The notes: generated by a model not told the origin, from the letters alone. A stretch of 64,000 bases of DNA from Shinisaurus crocodilurus (GCA_021292165.1 CM037879.1:18313525-18377524), one strand, 5' to 3'; shown: positions 20,246 through 30,946, counted from the stretch's first letter. Program-made: numbers and translations.

Positions 20246-21542
20246 TTGCAGGGGACGTGGTGATACTGAGATTAGATGCCTCCTTCTGAACAGGTGGCCA
20301 CCAGTGCCAGAGCTGACATGGTATGGGGGCTCTCATATCGTTCAGTTCCATGACATCATCTTTGGATCAGAATCATTTATGTTAATGTCACTGCATCAGA
20401 TCTATTGTTCACATCAAGGAATACACTCACATTGCCACCTATATTTTTAGTGTCGTTTAAATATTATTTTCTATTGACACCATCCTTCCTCTCCTGTATG
20501 GTGGAGGGAATCCCCATAAGTTTCTACGGAGGCTTCATGCCCCCCCACCCCCGGTTCTCAGTAAGATGTGCCGCTGCTGTGCTGGGTACAATCCAGGGTG
20601 GGGATGGGGGGCTGCAGTGAAAGGAGAGATCATAGCAAAAGCCAGTGGGGAAACTATGCATGGGAGGGAAAGGTTGTGTCTGCAGTTATTCATTTAAAAT
20701 ACTTTCTATATTTATTGTAGATTACGTACTAATTTTATTAACTTGAAATTAAGGCTGTATGTGCAAATAATAATAATAATAATAATAATAATATGCCAAT
20801 AAACTAAAAAAAAAAAAACTTTAATCCATTGACAATCCTTGGAAACCAAAATAATGACATTCCAGCTACTCAGAATGTTGAATCTGCCCTTTGCATTTCC
20901 TTAAATTTGTTCTCTGACAGAAGCAATAATCCTTAGGCCACTCCTACTGTAGAAATACAGTAGACATCATTGTGAGGTTCATTATTTAAAATTGTTACCA
21001 AGGTTACAAATTACCATCACTGTGAGCAACAGGTCCTTCTGAAGCGGTATCATTACAGATTAACTGTAATGTGTAGGATTATAATAAAAGGCATAAGGGA
21101 TTAGGTGCAAGGGGGAGAAATGTTAATAATAACTCAGATACAACCAGTGCATTTTGTACCGGGAGTTGGCTAAAGGCACATTTCCAGCGCTAATGGTATG
21201 TGGCTTCAGAGTGGATTCTGCGTTTCCAATGGACTGCCTTATGCAGCATGTTAAACGGCTGCAAAACAAACTTCAGGAATGGCGAAACAAGGTTGCCCTT
21301 AATGGTGTCCCTTAAAGTGTTCTCCTCGGGTAATGTGTGCTATTTGGGAGTTATCTGGTTGACAGGAAAATATGTCTCAATGATGTGGCAGTGGGCTATA
21401 GTGACAGAAAACAGAATTAAGATGAGGCTGTACTCAGCTAGTGCCACGAGGACGATGCTGAGAGAGAGGCCCAGAAGGCGTGTGTGTTGTGCGAGTGAGT
21501 GCAATCTGCAACACTACTCAGCCAAAGGACTGAGGATATGCT
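20246..21542. other. Unique stretch, no gene recognised
   Basis: An AAT repeat lies at 20767-20793 and an A-run near 20808. Plus frame 21200-21628 (142 codons) has no recognised domain and its end overlaps the next repeat, so I do not call it a gene. Confidence 0.4.
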
Positions 21543-21699
21543 GTGGGATAGTGGTAAATGTTGAAGTGAAGGCGCTCCCCATAGCCAGGCTCCCAAGAAG
21601 AGTCCACAATTGCAGGCAGCTGTGTTGATCCGTATCAACAAAACCGGTTCCAGCAGTTTGCATCTCTGTCAGGAGCAGGTCTTTAGCCAGCCAACTGGT

Positions 21700-22058
21700 T
21701 CTTAATTTATTTTATTTATTGTATTTATATCCCACCTTTTTTTCCCGCAAGGAACCCAAGGCATATTACAAAGTTCTCTTCTCCATTTTATCCTCACAAC
21801 AACCCTATTAAGAGGTAGGTTAGGCTGAGAGAGTCAGTGACTGGCTCAAAGTCACCCAGTGAGTTTCATGGCCGAGTGGGGACTAGAACCCGGATCTCCT
21901 GAGTCCCAGTCCAACACTCTAACCCAGTGTTCTCCAACCTTGGGTCCCCAGATGTTTTTGGCCTACAGCTCTCAGCATGCTGGGAGTTGTAGGCCAAAAA
22001 CATCTGGAAACCCAAGGTTGGAGAACACGGAAGACCACTACACCACACTGGCTCTTAA
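21700..22058 (-). mobile_element. tRNA-derived SINE interrupted by a foldback MITE
   Basis: Minus-strand SINE with an A/T-rich tail at 21705-21730 and 'gtcagtgactggctcaaagt'. It breaks after 'cactctaacc' (21924) and resumes at 'accactacaccacactggct' (22034). It sits inside the unclassified repeat and itself carries a foldback element. Confidence 0.8.
21925..22030. mobile_element. Foldback hAT MITE nested in SINE
   Basis: Almost perfect palindrome: 'cagtgttctccaacc' and 'ggttggagaacac' at the ends, 'agatgtttttggcctaca' and 'tgtaggccaaaaacatct' inside. It is the innermost of three nested elements. The 8-bp duplication is not clear. Confidence 0.8.
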
Positions 22059-22323
22059 TTGTCCATTCAAAAGCAGGCCACCCTCAAATACTTTGCATTA
22101 CAACAGGGAACAATATATTGTTGCTGGGATAATTAATCCCCCTCCCCCAGCTACTCAGGGAATCCTGAGGGGTCGGGTGGCAGATTATGATGTCAGCATC
22201 CCTGCTAATTATTTAAAAAAAAAAACCTGCCCCGCTGCATTCCTGTGAGCCCTGGCTCCACTACACCACTGGCTATATGTGCTGACAGTTTCCTATTGAC
22301 TTCACTGAACATTCATGTTGGAA

Positions 22324-22545
22324 AGAGCCATAGCTCAGGGGTACCACGGAGCACATGTATAGCATGCAGACAAGGGCAGGCTCTATCTCCAGCTATAAGG
22401 GTTAGGCCATAGGTAATGGAAGAGCTTCTGCCTGTCATCCATTCTAGACAGCTGCTGCCTGTCAGAGTAGAAAATATTTGGCCGCAAGATCCAATGGCCT
22501 GACTCAGTTTAATACAGCTTCATATGCTGCTACATGCGCTCACAG
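22324..22545 (+). mobile_element. Second tRNA-SINE family, diverged copy
   Basis: 'gagccatagctcaggggtac', 'atagcatgcaga', 'gaagagcttctgcctgt' and 'ggcctgactcagtttaatac' follow the order of the family at 24206-24401. Box B is degraded, so it is probably inactive. Confidence 0.6.
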
Positions 22546-22710
22546 ACATTTTACAGTTGGTGCAACATTATGGGTTGGATCCAGTTACAGTCCTACTTAA
22601 GAGCATTAACCATTCTTCTATTGTAAGCAATATTGGGTCTTTCTATTCTTATATCTTAATAAAGTTGCATGACTAAACTTCATATTAATTTTAACCCTTT
22701 TAACCACATA

Positions 22711-22975
22711 CAGTCATGCCTTGGATTGAGAGCATAATTCGTTCTGGAAAGGTGCTTGTAATCCAAAACACTCTTATATCAAAACGAAATCCCCCCAAAA
22801 AAATTTGTACAGAGATTTTTAATTTAAGCCGTACTACAGTACTTGTATTGCAAGACGTCGCTTGTATATCAAATAAATAAATAAATAAATAAATAAATAT
22901 TTAAACATTTGCTTGTCTTGCAAAACGCTCTCAAACCAAGCTACTTGCAATCCAAGGTATTACTGTATTTTCTCA
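22711..22975. mobile_element. Tc1/mariner-type MITE, copy 1
   Basis: Ends CAGTCATGCCTTGGATTG and CAATCCAAGGTATTACTG are inverted repeats with TA on both sides. The same family is present in opposite orientation at 33455-33704. Contains an AAAT microsatellite (about 22870-22900). Confidence 0.8.
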
Positions 22976-23521
22976 CTGCTCTAACGGGTCTGCTCTAAGT
23001 ATGACTAAAACTGGATCCAACCCTATAATTATAACTATCATTGTAATGATTCAGTGCCATCAATGCACATAGCATTTCGCTATCAGTGGACAGGTCCTTG
23101 CCCTGAGGTGCTTACAATCTAAAATTTGAGACAGGAGAAAAACAGAGGAAAAAATGGAGGAGGGGGAGAATGTGCACTTACCGGTATTTCAGTTACACAT
23201 ACTTAGGTTTAGTTACAGTGGGGTCAAGAGTGAGGGGCTGAGGAAGAAACGTTTTTTAATGCTCTTGACTGAGGCCCCCTTCAAACACACAGAGCATCAA
23301 CCTGCATGCCTGGCAATTCCATGATGCATGGGCGTGCGTGTGATGCATGGGCGTGCATGTGAACACCACAACCACAGGGACAGGGCCAACTGCAAAGGTA
23401 TTTCCCACCCCATTGTCATCTGACCTGTGGATGCTGATAGGGTGGGAAAGAGCCATACCATCATCCTTGCCCAGTTGCCAGAGGCACCTGCACACAAACA
23501 CCCTTGCATTTTGGGATTGCA
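22976..23521. other. Palindromic MITE end, then no gene recognised
   Basis: 22985-23032 ('gggtctgctctaagtatgac', 'ggatccaaccct') resembles the right end of the 'ggatccaac' family; a matching left end lies at 22562. The remainder shows no convincing gene. Confidence 0.4.
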
Positions 23522-23592
23522 TAGGATAATAGATACACAAAGTTGGAAGGGGTCTTAGAGGTAATCTAGTCCAGCCCCCTGCTCAATGCATC
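23522..23592 (-). mobile_element. CR1 LINE 3'-end fragment
   Basis: 'aaagttggaaggggtcttag' and 'aatctagtccagccccctgc' are the reverse complement of the CR1-like 3' terminus also found on the 5S-derived SINEs. Confidence 0.7.
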
Positions 23593-24205
23593 ACGGGGAG
23601 GTGATTCCCATGTTGCTGGGAGCCTGACTGAGATGGGAATTGGCCATGCTGAAATAACAGGGGTGGGTTTCTCCCTCCCAACCCAGCCCCCTCCCCCATA
23701 TCTTAATGTTCACATGCAGGGTCGAAACAAAATGCAGTTTTGTAGAAATTAGGGCGCAATCCAGTGGGGATGCCCATAACCCTCCGAACGTGGATTACGG
23801 GCATCTTATGCAGAGCGGGAGGATCACGGGCACAATCTCTGCTTTCCCAGTCCTCCCACTAGATGGCCGCTTCCGGCTGTCTAGCTGCGGCACTTCGGAC
23901 CAGGGAGGGATGGAGGCTGGGCACCACCGTATCCTGGCAGCCCCGGCTTCCTCCGCTCCCCACACACCCCCGGAACACACCCTACTCTTTCTCCAAGTTC
24001 GCCATTACAATCTCAGAGAAACAGCTGGCGCAGTTCTTTCCATGCCAGTTGTGTGGGGGAGGGGTTGGGGGATTCGAGTACGAATCCCCAAATGTGAGAT
24101 AGGAGCTGTTTTCAACCTCGGATCTGGGAATCTGACGCTGTCTAGGGGACATGGAATCGCTCTTCCTCTTAGTTAAAGTTTTTTTATATGTCACTGTGAG
24201 AAGAG
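23593..24205. other. Moderately CpG-rich stretch, no gene recognised
   Basis: Overlapping frames (23706-24176 plus and others) have no domain. CpG is denser at 23740-24150 than around it. Confidence 0.4.
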
Positions 24206-24401
24206 GGGCCGTGGCTCAGTGGCAGAGCATCTGCTTTGCATGCAGAACATCCCAGGTTCAATTCCTGGTACCTCCAGGTAGGGCTAGGCAAAAAGCCTTC
24301 CCGAAACCCTGCGGAGCCGCTGCCACTCAGTGTTGACAATACTGGCCTAGATGGACCGATGGTCTGACCCAGTATGAGGCAGGTTCCTGTGTTCCACTGC
24401 T
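24206..24401 (+). mobile_element. Second tRNA-SINE family, near full length
   Basis: The head 'gaggggccgtggctcagtgg' to 'ggttcaattcctgg' has clear A and B boxes of a tRNA promoter. The body continues with 'cctagatggaccgatggtct' and 'gaggcaggttcctgtgttcc'. Confidence 0.85.
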
Positions 24402-24539
24402 TTCTGGGCATCCCCCCTCCATGCAAAGTGGCATGCATATAAGTAAGTAAAATACAGATAAAGCAACAGAATCAGAATCACAGCAAATTCAAGAACTGCC
24501 ATTGTCACATTGGCTCAAAAATCAAAGGGGGAACAGAAT

Positions 24540-24788
24540 TTATTTATTTATTTATTTATTTTATTAAATTTATACCCTGCCTTTTTTCCTGCAAGGAACC
24601 CAAGGCAGCTTACACAATCCTCCTCCTCCTCTCCATTTTATCGTCACAACAACCCTGTGAGGTAGGTTAGGCTGAGAGTCAATGACTGGCCCAAAGTCAC
24701 CCAGTGAGTTTCATGGCCGAGCGGGGAATAGAACCCGGATCTCCCGAGTCCCAGTCCAACACTCTCACCACTACGCCACACTGGCGTC
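24540..24788 (-). mobile_element. tRNA-derived SINE (squamate type)
   Basis: The TTTA-rich tail at 24541-24565, 'gtcaatgactggcccaaagt', 'gaacccggatctcccgagtc' and the head 'accactacgccacactgg' are all in order on the minus strand. Near full length. Confidence 0.85.
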
Positions 24789-25375
24789 ATTGTCCACTTG
24801 TGGCCCTGCTTCAGTGTAACATTCAATGAGCAGGGGGTGGAGTGTGGGGGGCTGACATATCTCCCCCCCACACACACAACCATGTTTTCATGCTTGAGCT
24901 CTCCCTGGACCTGAAGCTCACACCTTTCATCATAGCAAGGATATGCTGCTTTCTCTTTGCTTGTTACACTGGGAAGCATGGAAAGTGGAGGCATGAGCCA
25001 TTTGCGCGCCTCTTCTCCACTTTCCTGGAACACGTAAAGCCGTGCGGCCTCTGGAGCAACAAGACTATATAAAGTACAGACACTGAGATTTACCATGGCA
25101 TGAATTTTCTTCGGCGAGAACCTGCACCAGATTGCATGAGGTGAGTCGAGAGAACCCGAAGGGAATTGACTAAGTGAAGGAGCTGCCTGGGATCAGGTTA
25201 TTCTAACCTTCCTTAATCCAAGTGCTTTTGCTTAATTGGGCTGTGGATAGTGCATGTGTTTGTACCTCTCCAAAAAAGCAATGTGGGATACCATCAGCAC
25301 TACCTTCTTGAAAACTAGAGCATGTGTCACTGAGATTTAGCACAACTCACGTATTGGTGATTCATGTCTAAATTA
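24789..25375. other. Unique stretch with a TATA-like and a donor-like motif
   Basis: 'actatataaag' (about 25063-25073) is followed about 70 bp later by 'gcatgag|gtgagt' (25134-25146), the layout of a short first exon. The ATG between them opens only a very short frame. No other support. Confidence 0.25.
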
Positions 25376-25500
25376 TCTCAGTACGGTAATTCTTACAGCA
25401 TCCTTGTGGCGGCGGGGGGGGGGAGAATTATTACCCCCTTATTGTAAATGGGTGGTTGGGATGAGGCTGAGGGATGTATGGCTTGCCTGAGGCCACATGA
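25376..25500 (-). repeat. MIR-like SINE fragment
   Basis: 'cttacagcatccttgtgg', 'aattattacccccttattgt' and 'gcttgcctgaggccacatga' follow the reverse complement of the MIR core in order. A G-run interrupts it. Confidence 0.6.
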
Positions 25501-25501
25501 A

Positions 25502-25590
25502 GCCTAACCCATTGCATGTTTACTCAGAAATAAGTCCTACAGTGTTTAGTGGGGTTTACTCCCAAGTAAGTGTGCAAAGGGTTGCAACCC
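25502..25590. repeat. Short palindromic MITE ('aagtaagtccc' family)
   Basis: 'gtttactcagaaataagtcc' and 'ggggtttactcccaagtaag' are inverted arms. Confidence 0.7.
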
Positions 25591-25617
25591 TAGCAAGTTT
25601 GCTGACATGCAGCTCAC

Positions 25618-25952
25618 AGTGGCTCGGTTTAGACAATAACCCACACTCAAGGGCTGAGTATGGGTTGAGTGTGGGTTGTGGTTGAACCGTGGGTTGTTGC
25701 TGAAATTTGGGTTATACTGTTGACTGACCCCAACTGTGCTAACAAACTATGTTCTGTTAACCATGAACAACCCATCAAGAGAATCCATGGTTTGTTGTTG
25801 GGTTGTGAACTGTGGGTTGCTCGTGATTAACCATGGTTTGTTAGCGTGGCTGGGTTCAGACATCACGATAGCCCATGTTTCAGCAACAACCCACACTGAA
25901 TCCATACTCAACCCTTGAGCATGGGTTATCGTGTGGTCTGATCCGTCACTGT
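25618..25952. mobile_element. Long hairpin MITE, copy 2, uninterrupted
   Basis: Same family as 11897-12357 without the CR1 insert. The left arm 'aacccacactcaagggctga', the centre 'ggtttgttgttgggttgtga' and the right arm 'tactcaacccttgagcatgg' are self-complementary over most of the 335 bp. Confidence 0.75.
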
Positions 25953-26025
25953 ATTAACTCTTACAAATCCAAGGGTTTGGCTAATTTCAATCCACTTGCT
26001 CCAAGACACAACCTAAGGACAGCTC

Positions 26026-26222
26026 CAGTGTGGCACAGTGGCCAGACCAATGGAGGATTTGGACTAGGGAGATGCGGGTTCAAATGCCCACCCAGCTATG
26101 AAGCCCAACCTATGTCACAGAGTTACTGTGAAGATGAAAGTGGGGGGGTGGTGGAGAATAATGCATGCAGGTGTCACCCTAACCTCCTTGAAGGAAGGGT
26201 GCACTAAAAAAATTGTAATAAA
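26026..26222 (+). mobile_element. tRNA-derived SINE, diverged
   Basis: 'ccagtgtggcacagtggcca', 'gcgggttcaaatgccca' and 'gagttactgtgaagatgaaa' follow the family order, with an A-rich end at 26205-26222. Confidence 0.65.
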
Positions 26223-26424
26223 TTAGGGAAGGATCCAGTGGTATCCATGCGGTAGTGCTATTGACATTGTGCTAGCACAGGGGGCAACTTTGGGAGGTTT
26301 GGGGGACATTTTTGCCCCAGATCCCCTCCCCCATGCTGCACCTCCCTCCTCCACAGTGCTGGGGGGGAAATACCACACACCAGTTAGCAGAACTAGTTTT
26401 ACCATGCACCCAGGTTAGCACCAA

Positions 26425-26580
26425 CTCAAGCTTCTGGTCATCCTTCAAGGGTAGCCCCACGTAGAGCACATTGGAATAGTCTAATCATGATGTAACCAAG
26501 ACATGGGTAACTGTTGCCAGATGAGATTATTCCAGTTGTGCAAATGTTGGGGCTGAGGCTTGCCCAAGGCTATCTAAAAG
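26425..26580 (-). repeat. LINE-like interspersed fragment
   Basis: 'gtagccccacgtagagcaca' and 'ttggaatagtctaatcatga' resemble a common squamate repeat that also includes the phrase seen at 5075-5310. Class uncertain. Confidence 0.4.
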
Positions 26581-26815
26581 AAACACAATTTAAATGCTTC
26601 TTGTAAATCCGCGCTGTGATTGATGGATTCATGAATGTAAGTAAAATCTGATCACGTTTTCATAACTGACAAACCTATTTTTCAGGCCTGGTCTGCTCCC
26701 TTGGTTGTGGGGGGATTGCTGTGTGACTGCCTGAGGCCAGAAATAAAAAAATAAAAATAAAAAAAATCTCTACATTCTCTCTTTGTTTCTGGGGGGGTGG
26801 GGAGAGAAAGAGTAA
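26581..26815. other. Intergenic, no gene recognised
   Basis: A-rich run near 26750 and a G-run near 26792. Nothing else seen. Confidence 0.4.
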
Positions 26816-26962
26816 AGCAGTCACCCTCAACCTAGTGCCCTTCAGATGTGCTGGGTCACAACTCCCACCCTCTGCAGCTACCATCTCCATTGGCAGTGGT
26901 GGCTGAGGACAATGGGAGCTGTAGTCCAACACGGCTGGAGGGCACCAGGTTGGACTCCTGTG
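26816..26962. mobile_element. Foldback hAT MITE
   Basis: 'aacctagtgcccttcagatg' and 'ggagggcaccaggttgg' are inverted ends; 'tgggagctgtagtccaacac' is in the right arm. The left arm is more diverged. Confidence 0.7.
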
Positions 26963-27169
26963 ACTGTGTGAATAGCTGGGGGAATAGCCGCCTTGCCCCT
27001 GGCGCTTGATCTCCTGCAGCTTCACCTCCTCCTCGTTCTTCCAACAGGGCCTGTAACCAGAGGGGGGTGGGGGGGCTGACCCCCTAAATTTTCTCTGCCC
27101 CCCCTTTTTACAAACAAATAATTTTTTAAAAAGAGTTTACAATTTTATCTTTTAAAAGCCTGCAAACCA

Positions 27170-28005
27170 GATGAACTCTCCCCCTACTTTTTCGGCACAC
27201 ACACACAGACCCGAACTTTTAGGCTGGCTACGTCCATCCCGCCGCTGGCGTCCCCTTCCGTCGGGGTGGGGAGGGGGGTGGGGGGAGCGTCTAAGAACAG
27301 AAAAGGAGGAGAAGGAAGGTGACCCCAAACAATCCTCGCAAGCGTCGCCGAGCTAAAGAAAGCCAGAGGAGGAGCCAGGCCTGCGGAGGAGACGTGACCT
27401 CCTGGCTTGGTCGTGAACTCCGGAAGAGCCGCCGTTTGTTATGAGTTTTCTCTTCAAAGGTCGGGCCCGGCTACTTTTAGATGAACTTGGGCGGGCACTT
27501 TTCGCCTCCATCCTTCCCAAACAATCCCCGGCCTGGCCAGGAGGAGATGGGAGGCTGGCGCTCGCTCCTCCCCCCCACCCGCAGGAGCAGGAGCCGACTC
27601 TCCGGGGGGTGGGGGTGGGGGTGGGGGTGGCCGGCTCCGTGACGCACCAAAAGCTCGGTTTGTTTTTCCTTCTCTCGGGCCGTCGTGGGGGGAAACTGGG
27701 AAAACAATACACGGCCGCGTTGCGTGAGACGGGCGTAGAGAGGGGAAGAAAGCCGGGCACATCCTCCGAGAGGAAGGAAGGAGGGTCCCCAAAGGGAGCG
27801 GACAAAGGAGGTCAAGGCGGGGGGGGGGAGGCGTCTCCTAACCCCCCTGTGAACCGACGGCCTCCTGGTGGACCTGGAGCCCGGACGTCCCACTACCTCT
27901 GTCCCACACTGGACGCCGTCGAGGGCTCTGCTTCCAAGTTGGGATGGCTTCGTTGCCGTCGCCTTTCGCCCACTCACGTCGTGGGGCTGGGAAAAGCAAA
28001 GTAGT
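27170..28005. promoter_or_regulatory. CpG island
   Basis: About 830 bp with high G+C and many CpGs, in sharp contrast to the flanks. Long frames run through it on both strands (for example 27441-28004 plus, with a true ATG), but they consist of low-complexity Gly/Pro/Arg and Val-Gly repeats ('ggtgggggtgggggtggggg'), so I treat them as compositional. It could be a promoter of an unrecognised gene or non-coding RNA. Confidence 0.55.
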
Positions 28006-28010
28006 AGTAG

Positions 28011-28235
28011 ACCAGCCTTCCCTAGCTTGGTGCCTTACAGAGGTTTGGGACTACAGCTCCCAGCATTCCTGACCATGCTGGCTGCGGCTGACGGAAGCTG
28101 AGTCTGACGTCCAAAACATCTGGAGCTTGGGGAAGTTTATACAGTAGACCAGCCTTGGCCTTGCTGGCTGGGAATTATGGGAGTTGCAGTCCAACCCATC
28201 TGGCGGGCACCAGTTTAAGGAAGGCTGGCAGTAGA
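28011..28235. mobile_element. Two adjacent foldback MITE remnants
   Basis: 'accagccttccctagcttgg' begins the first and 'accagccttggccttgctgg' the second. Each ends with 'catctgg' strings and AGGCTGG- or GGGGAAG-type termini. Both have degraded arms. Confidence 0.6.
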
Positions 28236-28542
28236 CAGACGGTGGTTTTTCCCATACCCTATGGGGAACAGTTAATCTCCAAAGTTGCCTGGGCTCCGAG
28301 CTTCCTGAAATCTAAACCTTCTGACTAGCAAGTCTTGGCCCCTAATTCCAGTTATGTGAAGGCAAGTCAGGGTTGGACCCAGCAGGCAACACCCACCTAT
28401 TATTGTTCCCATCTATCTTCTGTTGAGATGGATGGAACAGGTGATTCATGCTCCAAGGTCACACTCCCCTTGCATAGGATTTCACTTTTAAGTGACTAAA
28501 GTCCCATTGAGTCTAACCCTAATCATGTCATGACTAATTTAC
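28236..28542. other. Intergenic, no gene recognised
   Basis: Unique-looking; short fragments of palindromic MITEs may be present near 28480. Confidence 0.35.
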
Positions 28543-28697
28543 CATGGCTCAGCTTGTCTGAGCGTGGAAAGCTAAGCAGGGTCAAGCCTGGTTATTACTT
28601 GGATGGGAGACCCCTCCAGTTTCCTGCATTGAGCAGGGGGTTGGACTCGATAGCCTTGTAGGCTCCTTCCAACTCTATGATCTATGAAATCTATGGA
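28543..28697 (+). mobile_element. 5S rRNA-derived SINE with CR1-like tail, copy 2
   Basis: 'ggaaagctaagcagggtcaa' and 'ttattacttggatgggagac' match the 5S rRNA 3' half, closer than copy 1 at the 'tgggagac' end. The tail 'ggttggactcgatagcctt' to 'ccaactctatgatctatg' is the same as in copy 1. Confidence 0.8.
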
Positions 28698-29064
28698 TCA
28701 AACCCATTGTTTCTTGGGCTAAACTAAAGTCCTTTATCAATACAAAGCAATTTATAATTTTGTCTGGCTTGCCCCTACAGTCTATAAAAAGTGGCAGGCC
28801 AGAGAGCAACCTGCCCTAGGCCACACCATGTGAATGTGGCAGGCCATGCAAAAGTTAACTGCAGTTGTTCTCAATGCAAGCCCAACTGCCTGAAGATGTT
28901 GACTGTTCAAGCAGCCCCAATAACACTGCAATCCTGTGCACCCTTGCTTGGAAGTTAAGTTCACTGAACTTAGCCAGGTTTACATTTAGATCACCTGTGT
29001 ATAGGAATGAGCTACGTGCCAAGTGAAAGGAATTACTCCAGGGTCAGTGGACAGCCCCACTCAT
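28698..29064. other. Intergenic, no gene recognised
   Basis: A minus frame at 28782-28964 has no domain. Confidence 0.35.
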
Positions 29065-29145
29065 AGGGTTGTATCCAATGTTATTCCTACTTAGAGTAGA
29101 CCCATTGAAATGGCTGGGACTTAAGTTAGACTCACCTTGGATATG
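29065..29145. repeat. Short palindromic MITE ('ttgtatccaa' type)
   Basis: 'gttgtatccaatgttattcc' and 'ccttggatatgac' form the ends, with 'gtagacccattgaaatggct' within. A better copy is at 54012-54105. Confidence 0.6.
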
Positions 29146-29205
29146 ACGCCCGCCAAGCATGTGTCCCCACCTGAGGCCATTCCTGCGACTAGAGCTGGAT
29201 TGGGC

Positions 29206-29442
29206 CAGTGTGGCCTAGTGTTAGAGTGTTGGACTGGGACTCAGGAGATCTGGGTTCTAGTACCCACCCACTCAGCCATGATGCTCACTGGGTGACTTTG
29301 GGCCAGTCTCTGACTCTCAGCCTGACCTATCTCACAGGGTTGTTGGGAAGATAAACGGGAGAGGAGGGGGATTATGTAAGGCGCCTTGGGTTCCTTGCAG
29401 GAAAAGGGGGATGGGATATAAATATAATAAATAAAATTGGAG
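29206..29442 (+). mobile_element. tRNA-derived SINE (squamate type)
   Basis: 'gtgtggcctagtgttagagt', 'gggttctagtaccca', 'gactttgggccagtctctga' and the 3' end 'gcgccttgggttccttgcag', followed by an A/T tail. Near full length. Confidence 0.85.
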
Positions 29443-29935
29443 CCACGTGTATTTTGTCTTGGACATCCCTCCTGCCGCCCACCCATGTTTCTTTTCCCAA
29501 GTTATCTCTTCCAGATGCGCATGTGGGAAGTCGTGAATTAACTGTCTACAGAGAGTATTGGCTTCTGCTTGGCTAGATTGGCTGCGGGGGAGACCAAGTC
29601 ATCCGTCAGGTCTCTCCAACGAGAAAGTCCCAGAGTGGACCAAAAATGAACTGGCTGGGCTTGATGAATAGGCCTGTTTAAGCGAGGAAGGCTGCAGAGT
29701 TAATGCAACCCCCGGGAGGTGCTCCTTTCAAACAGCTGTTCCTCATACATATTTCATTATACAATCAGATAATGGGTCCCACCACCTTCTCAATTATTCC
29801 CAGATAAACATTTTCGAGACGTTTTGACATCTGTTTTAGTGCCTACTATTAATTTAGTAATCACGGGAGTTACAAAAATAAATGGAAAATGTTGGGGGGC
29901 GGGGGCGGAAAGAGAGAGACTTCAACCACAGTTAA
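29443..29935. other. Unique stretch, no gene recognised
   Basis: Contains a G-rich run near 29895. Nothing else seen. Confidence 0.35.
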
Positions 29936-30250
29936 GGCTGCAATCCTGTGCACACTTCCTTCTAAACTCCATTTTAACATAGTGTGACTGATTCCCAGAG
30001 TAAACAGACATAGGATTGGGGGGGGTCAGCCTACGATTCCAGGCAGGTGACAAGGGACTATGGGCTGCACTCCTGAACATGCTTACTAGGAAATATGCCA
30101 CGTTCCTAGGCCACTGGTGGGACTTACTTCTGAGTAAACATGGTGCATGTTGCATTCCTGCTTTGAATTCAGTGTGGCTTACATCCTAGTTAACACCCGC
30201 AGACTGGAAAGCTGCCATCCTGCTCTCTTACCTGGGAGTAAGTCCCACCA
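29936..30250. repeat. Cluster of short palindromic MITE copies
   Basis: At least three partial copies of the 'aagtaagtccc' family: around 29938-30018 ('gctgcaatcctgtgcacact'), 30063-30150 ('gggacttacttctgagtaaa') and 30165-30248 ('acctgggagtaagtcccacc'). Confidence 0.6.
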
Positions 30251-30813
30251 GTGGTGCAGTGAGGTACTTTTTGACACTGGACTTCATGGTCTTACCGGGT
30301 GTCCCCTCTTCTTTTTTTTAATATTATTTTTATTGAGTTTTAAATCACATGTTTTCAATATAATCATGAGTATATAAAAGTAATACAACTTTTCCAACTA
30401 GCAAAACAAATACATTACATTTTTTAAAAATCAAATTACAGTTAACAAGAATCACAGGGAGTTCATGAGATAGCGATGCACAGTACTTTAGTTCCTTCAA
30501 AATGTGTTAAGCCAGCCCAACTGCCCCGAAATCCTACCCTGATACTACCACTGAGCCCTACTGAAGCTCAGTGTGGAAAGGAAAGGGAAAAAGGCCTTCC
30601 TTCCTCCACACACACACACACCGCAGGCTGACCTCTGTAGGACTAATGCTTTATCCACAACACATTCGGTCGGAAGTTGTCCCATCGATCCATTTCAATC
30701 TACGCACTTCAGATCCGTCTGACCAGCTGCGATTCTCAACACGGGAAACTAGTTTCCTAGGAGTCAGTGAAACTCATAGCGAAGTCAATGCATCCAGGAA
30801 CAAGAAGTTGAAT
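30251..30813. other. Intergenic, weak repeat traces
   Basis: A T-rich then A-rich segment at 30310-30440 could be an old LINE tail. 30500-30550 weakly matches the repeat at 15105. No gene seen. Confidence 0.35.
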
Positions 30814-30946
30814 GGCGAAATCCTATGCAAGTTTAGACAGAAGAAAGGGCCTACAACTCCCAGCATGCCCCAGCCAGCTGACTGGGGCATGCTGGGAGTT
30901 GTATCCCCCCCCCCCCGGTCTAAATTTGCATAGGATTGCACCTTAA
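30814..30946. repeat. Palindromic MITE ('caatcct...aagtttagacag' family)
   Basis: 'aatcctatgcaagtttagac' and 'gtctaaatttgcataggatt' are inverted ends, with 'actcccagcatgccccagcc' and 'ggggcatgctgggagttgta' inside. Nearly complete palindrome with a C-run in the right arm. Confidence 0.8.

Larger units (their letters stand above)
21543..22270 (+). repeat. Unclassified interspersed repeat, copy 2, with nested insertions
   Basis: It matches 3576-3952 on both sides of a SINE insertion: 'gttgatccgtatcaacaaaa' and 'caggagcaggtcttt' on the left; 'gcattacaacagg', 'cagcatccctg' and 'acaccactgg' on the right. Confidence 0.65.

Noticed and set aside
21200..21628. 142-codon plus frame
   Set aside because: No domain, no splice context, and its end lies in an interspersed repeat.
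24206..24280. Functional tRNA gene
   Set aside because: The A and B boxes are tRNA-like, but the sequence runs on into the SINE body shared with 50080-50263.
27441..28004. 187-codon plus frame with ATG in a CpG island
   Set aside because: Low-complexity Gly/Val/Pro/Arg content produced by G-runs, no domain, and equally long frames on the opposite strand.
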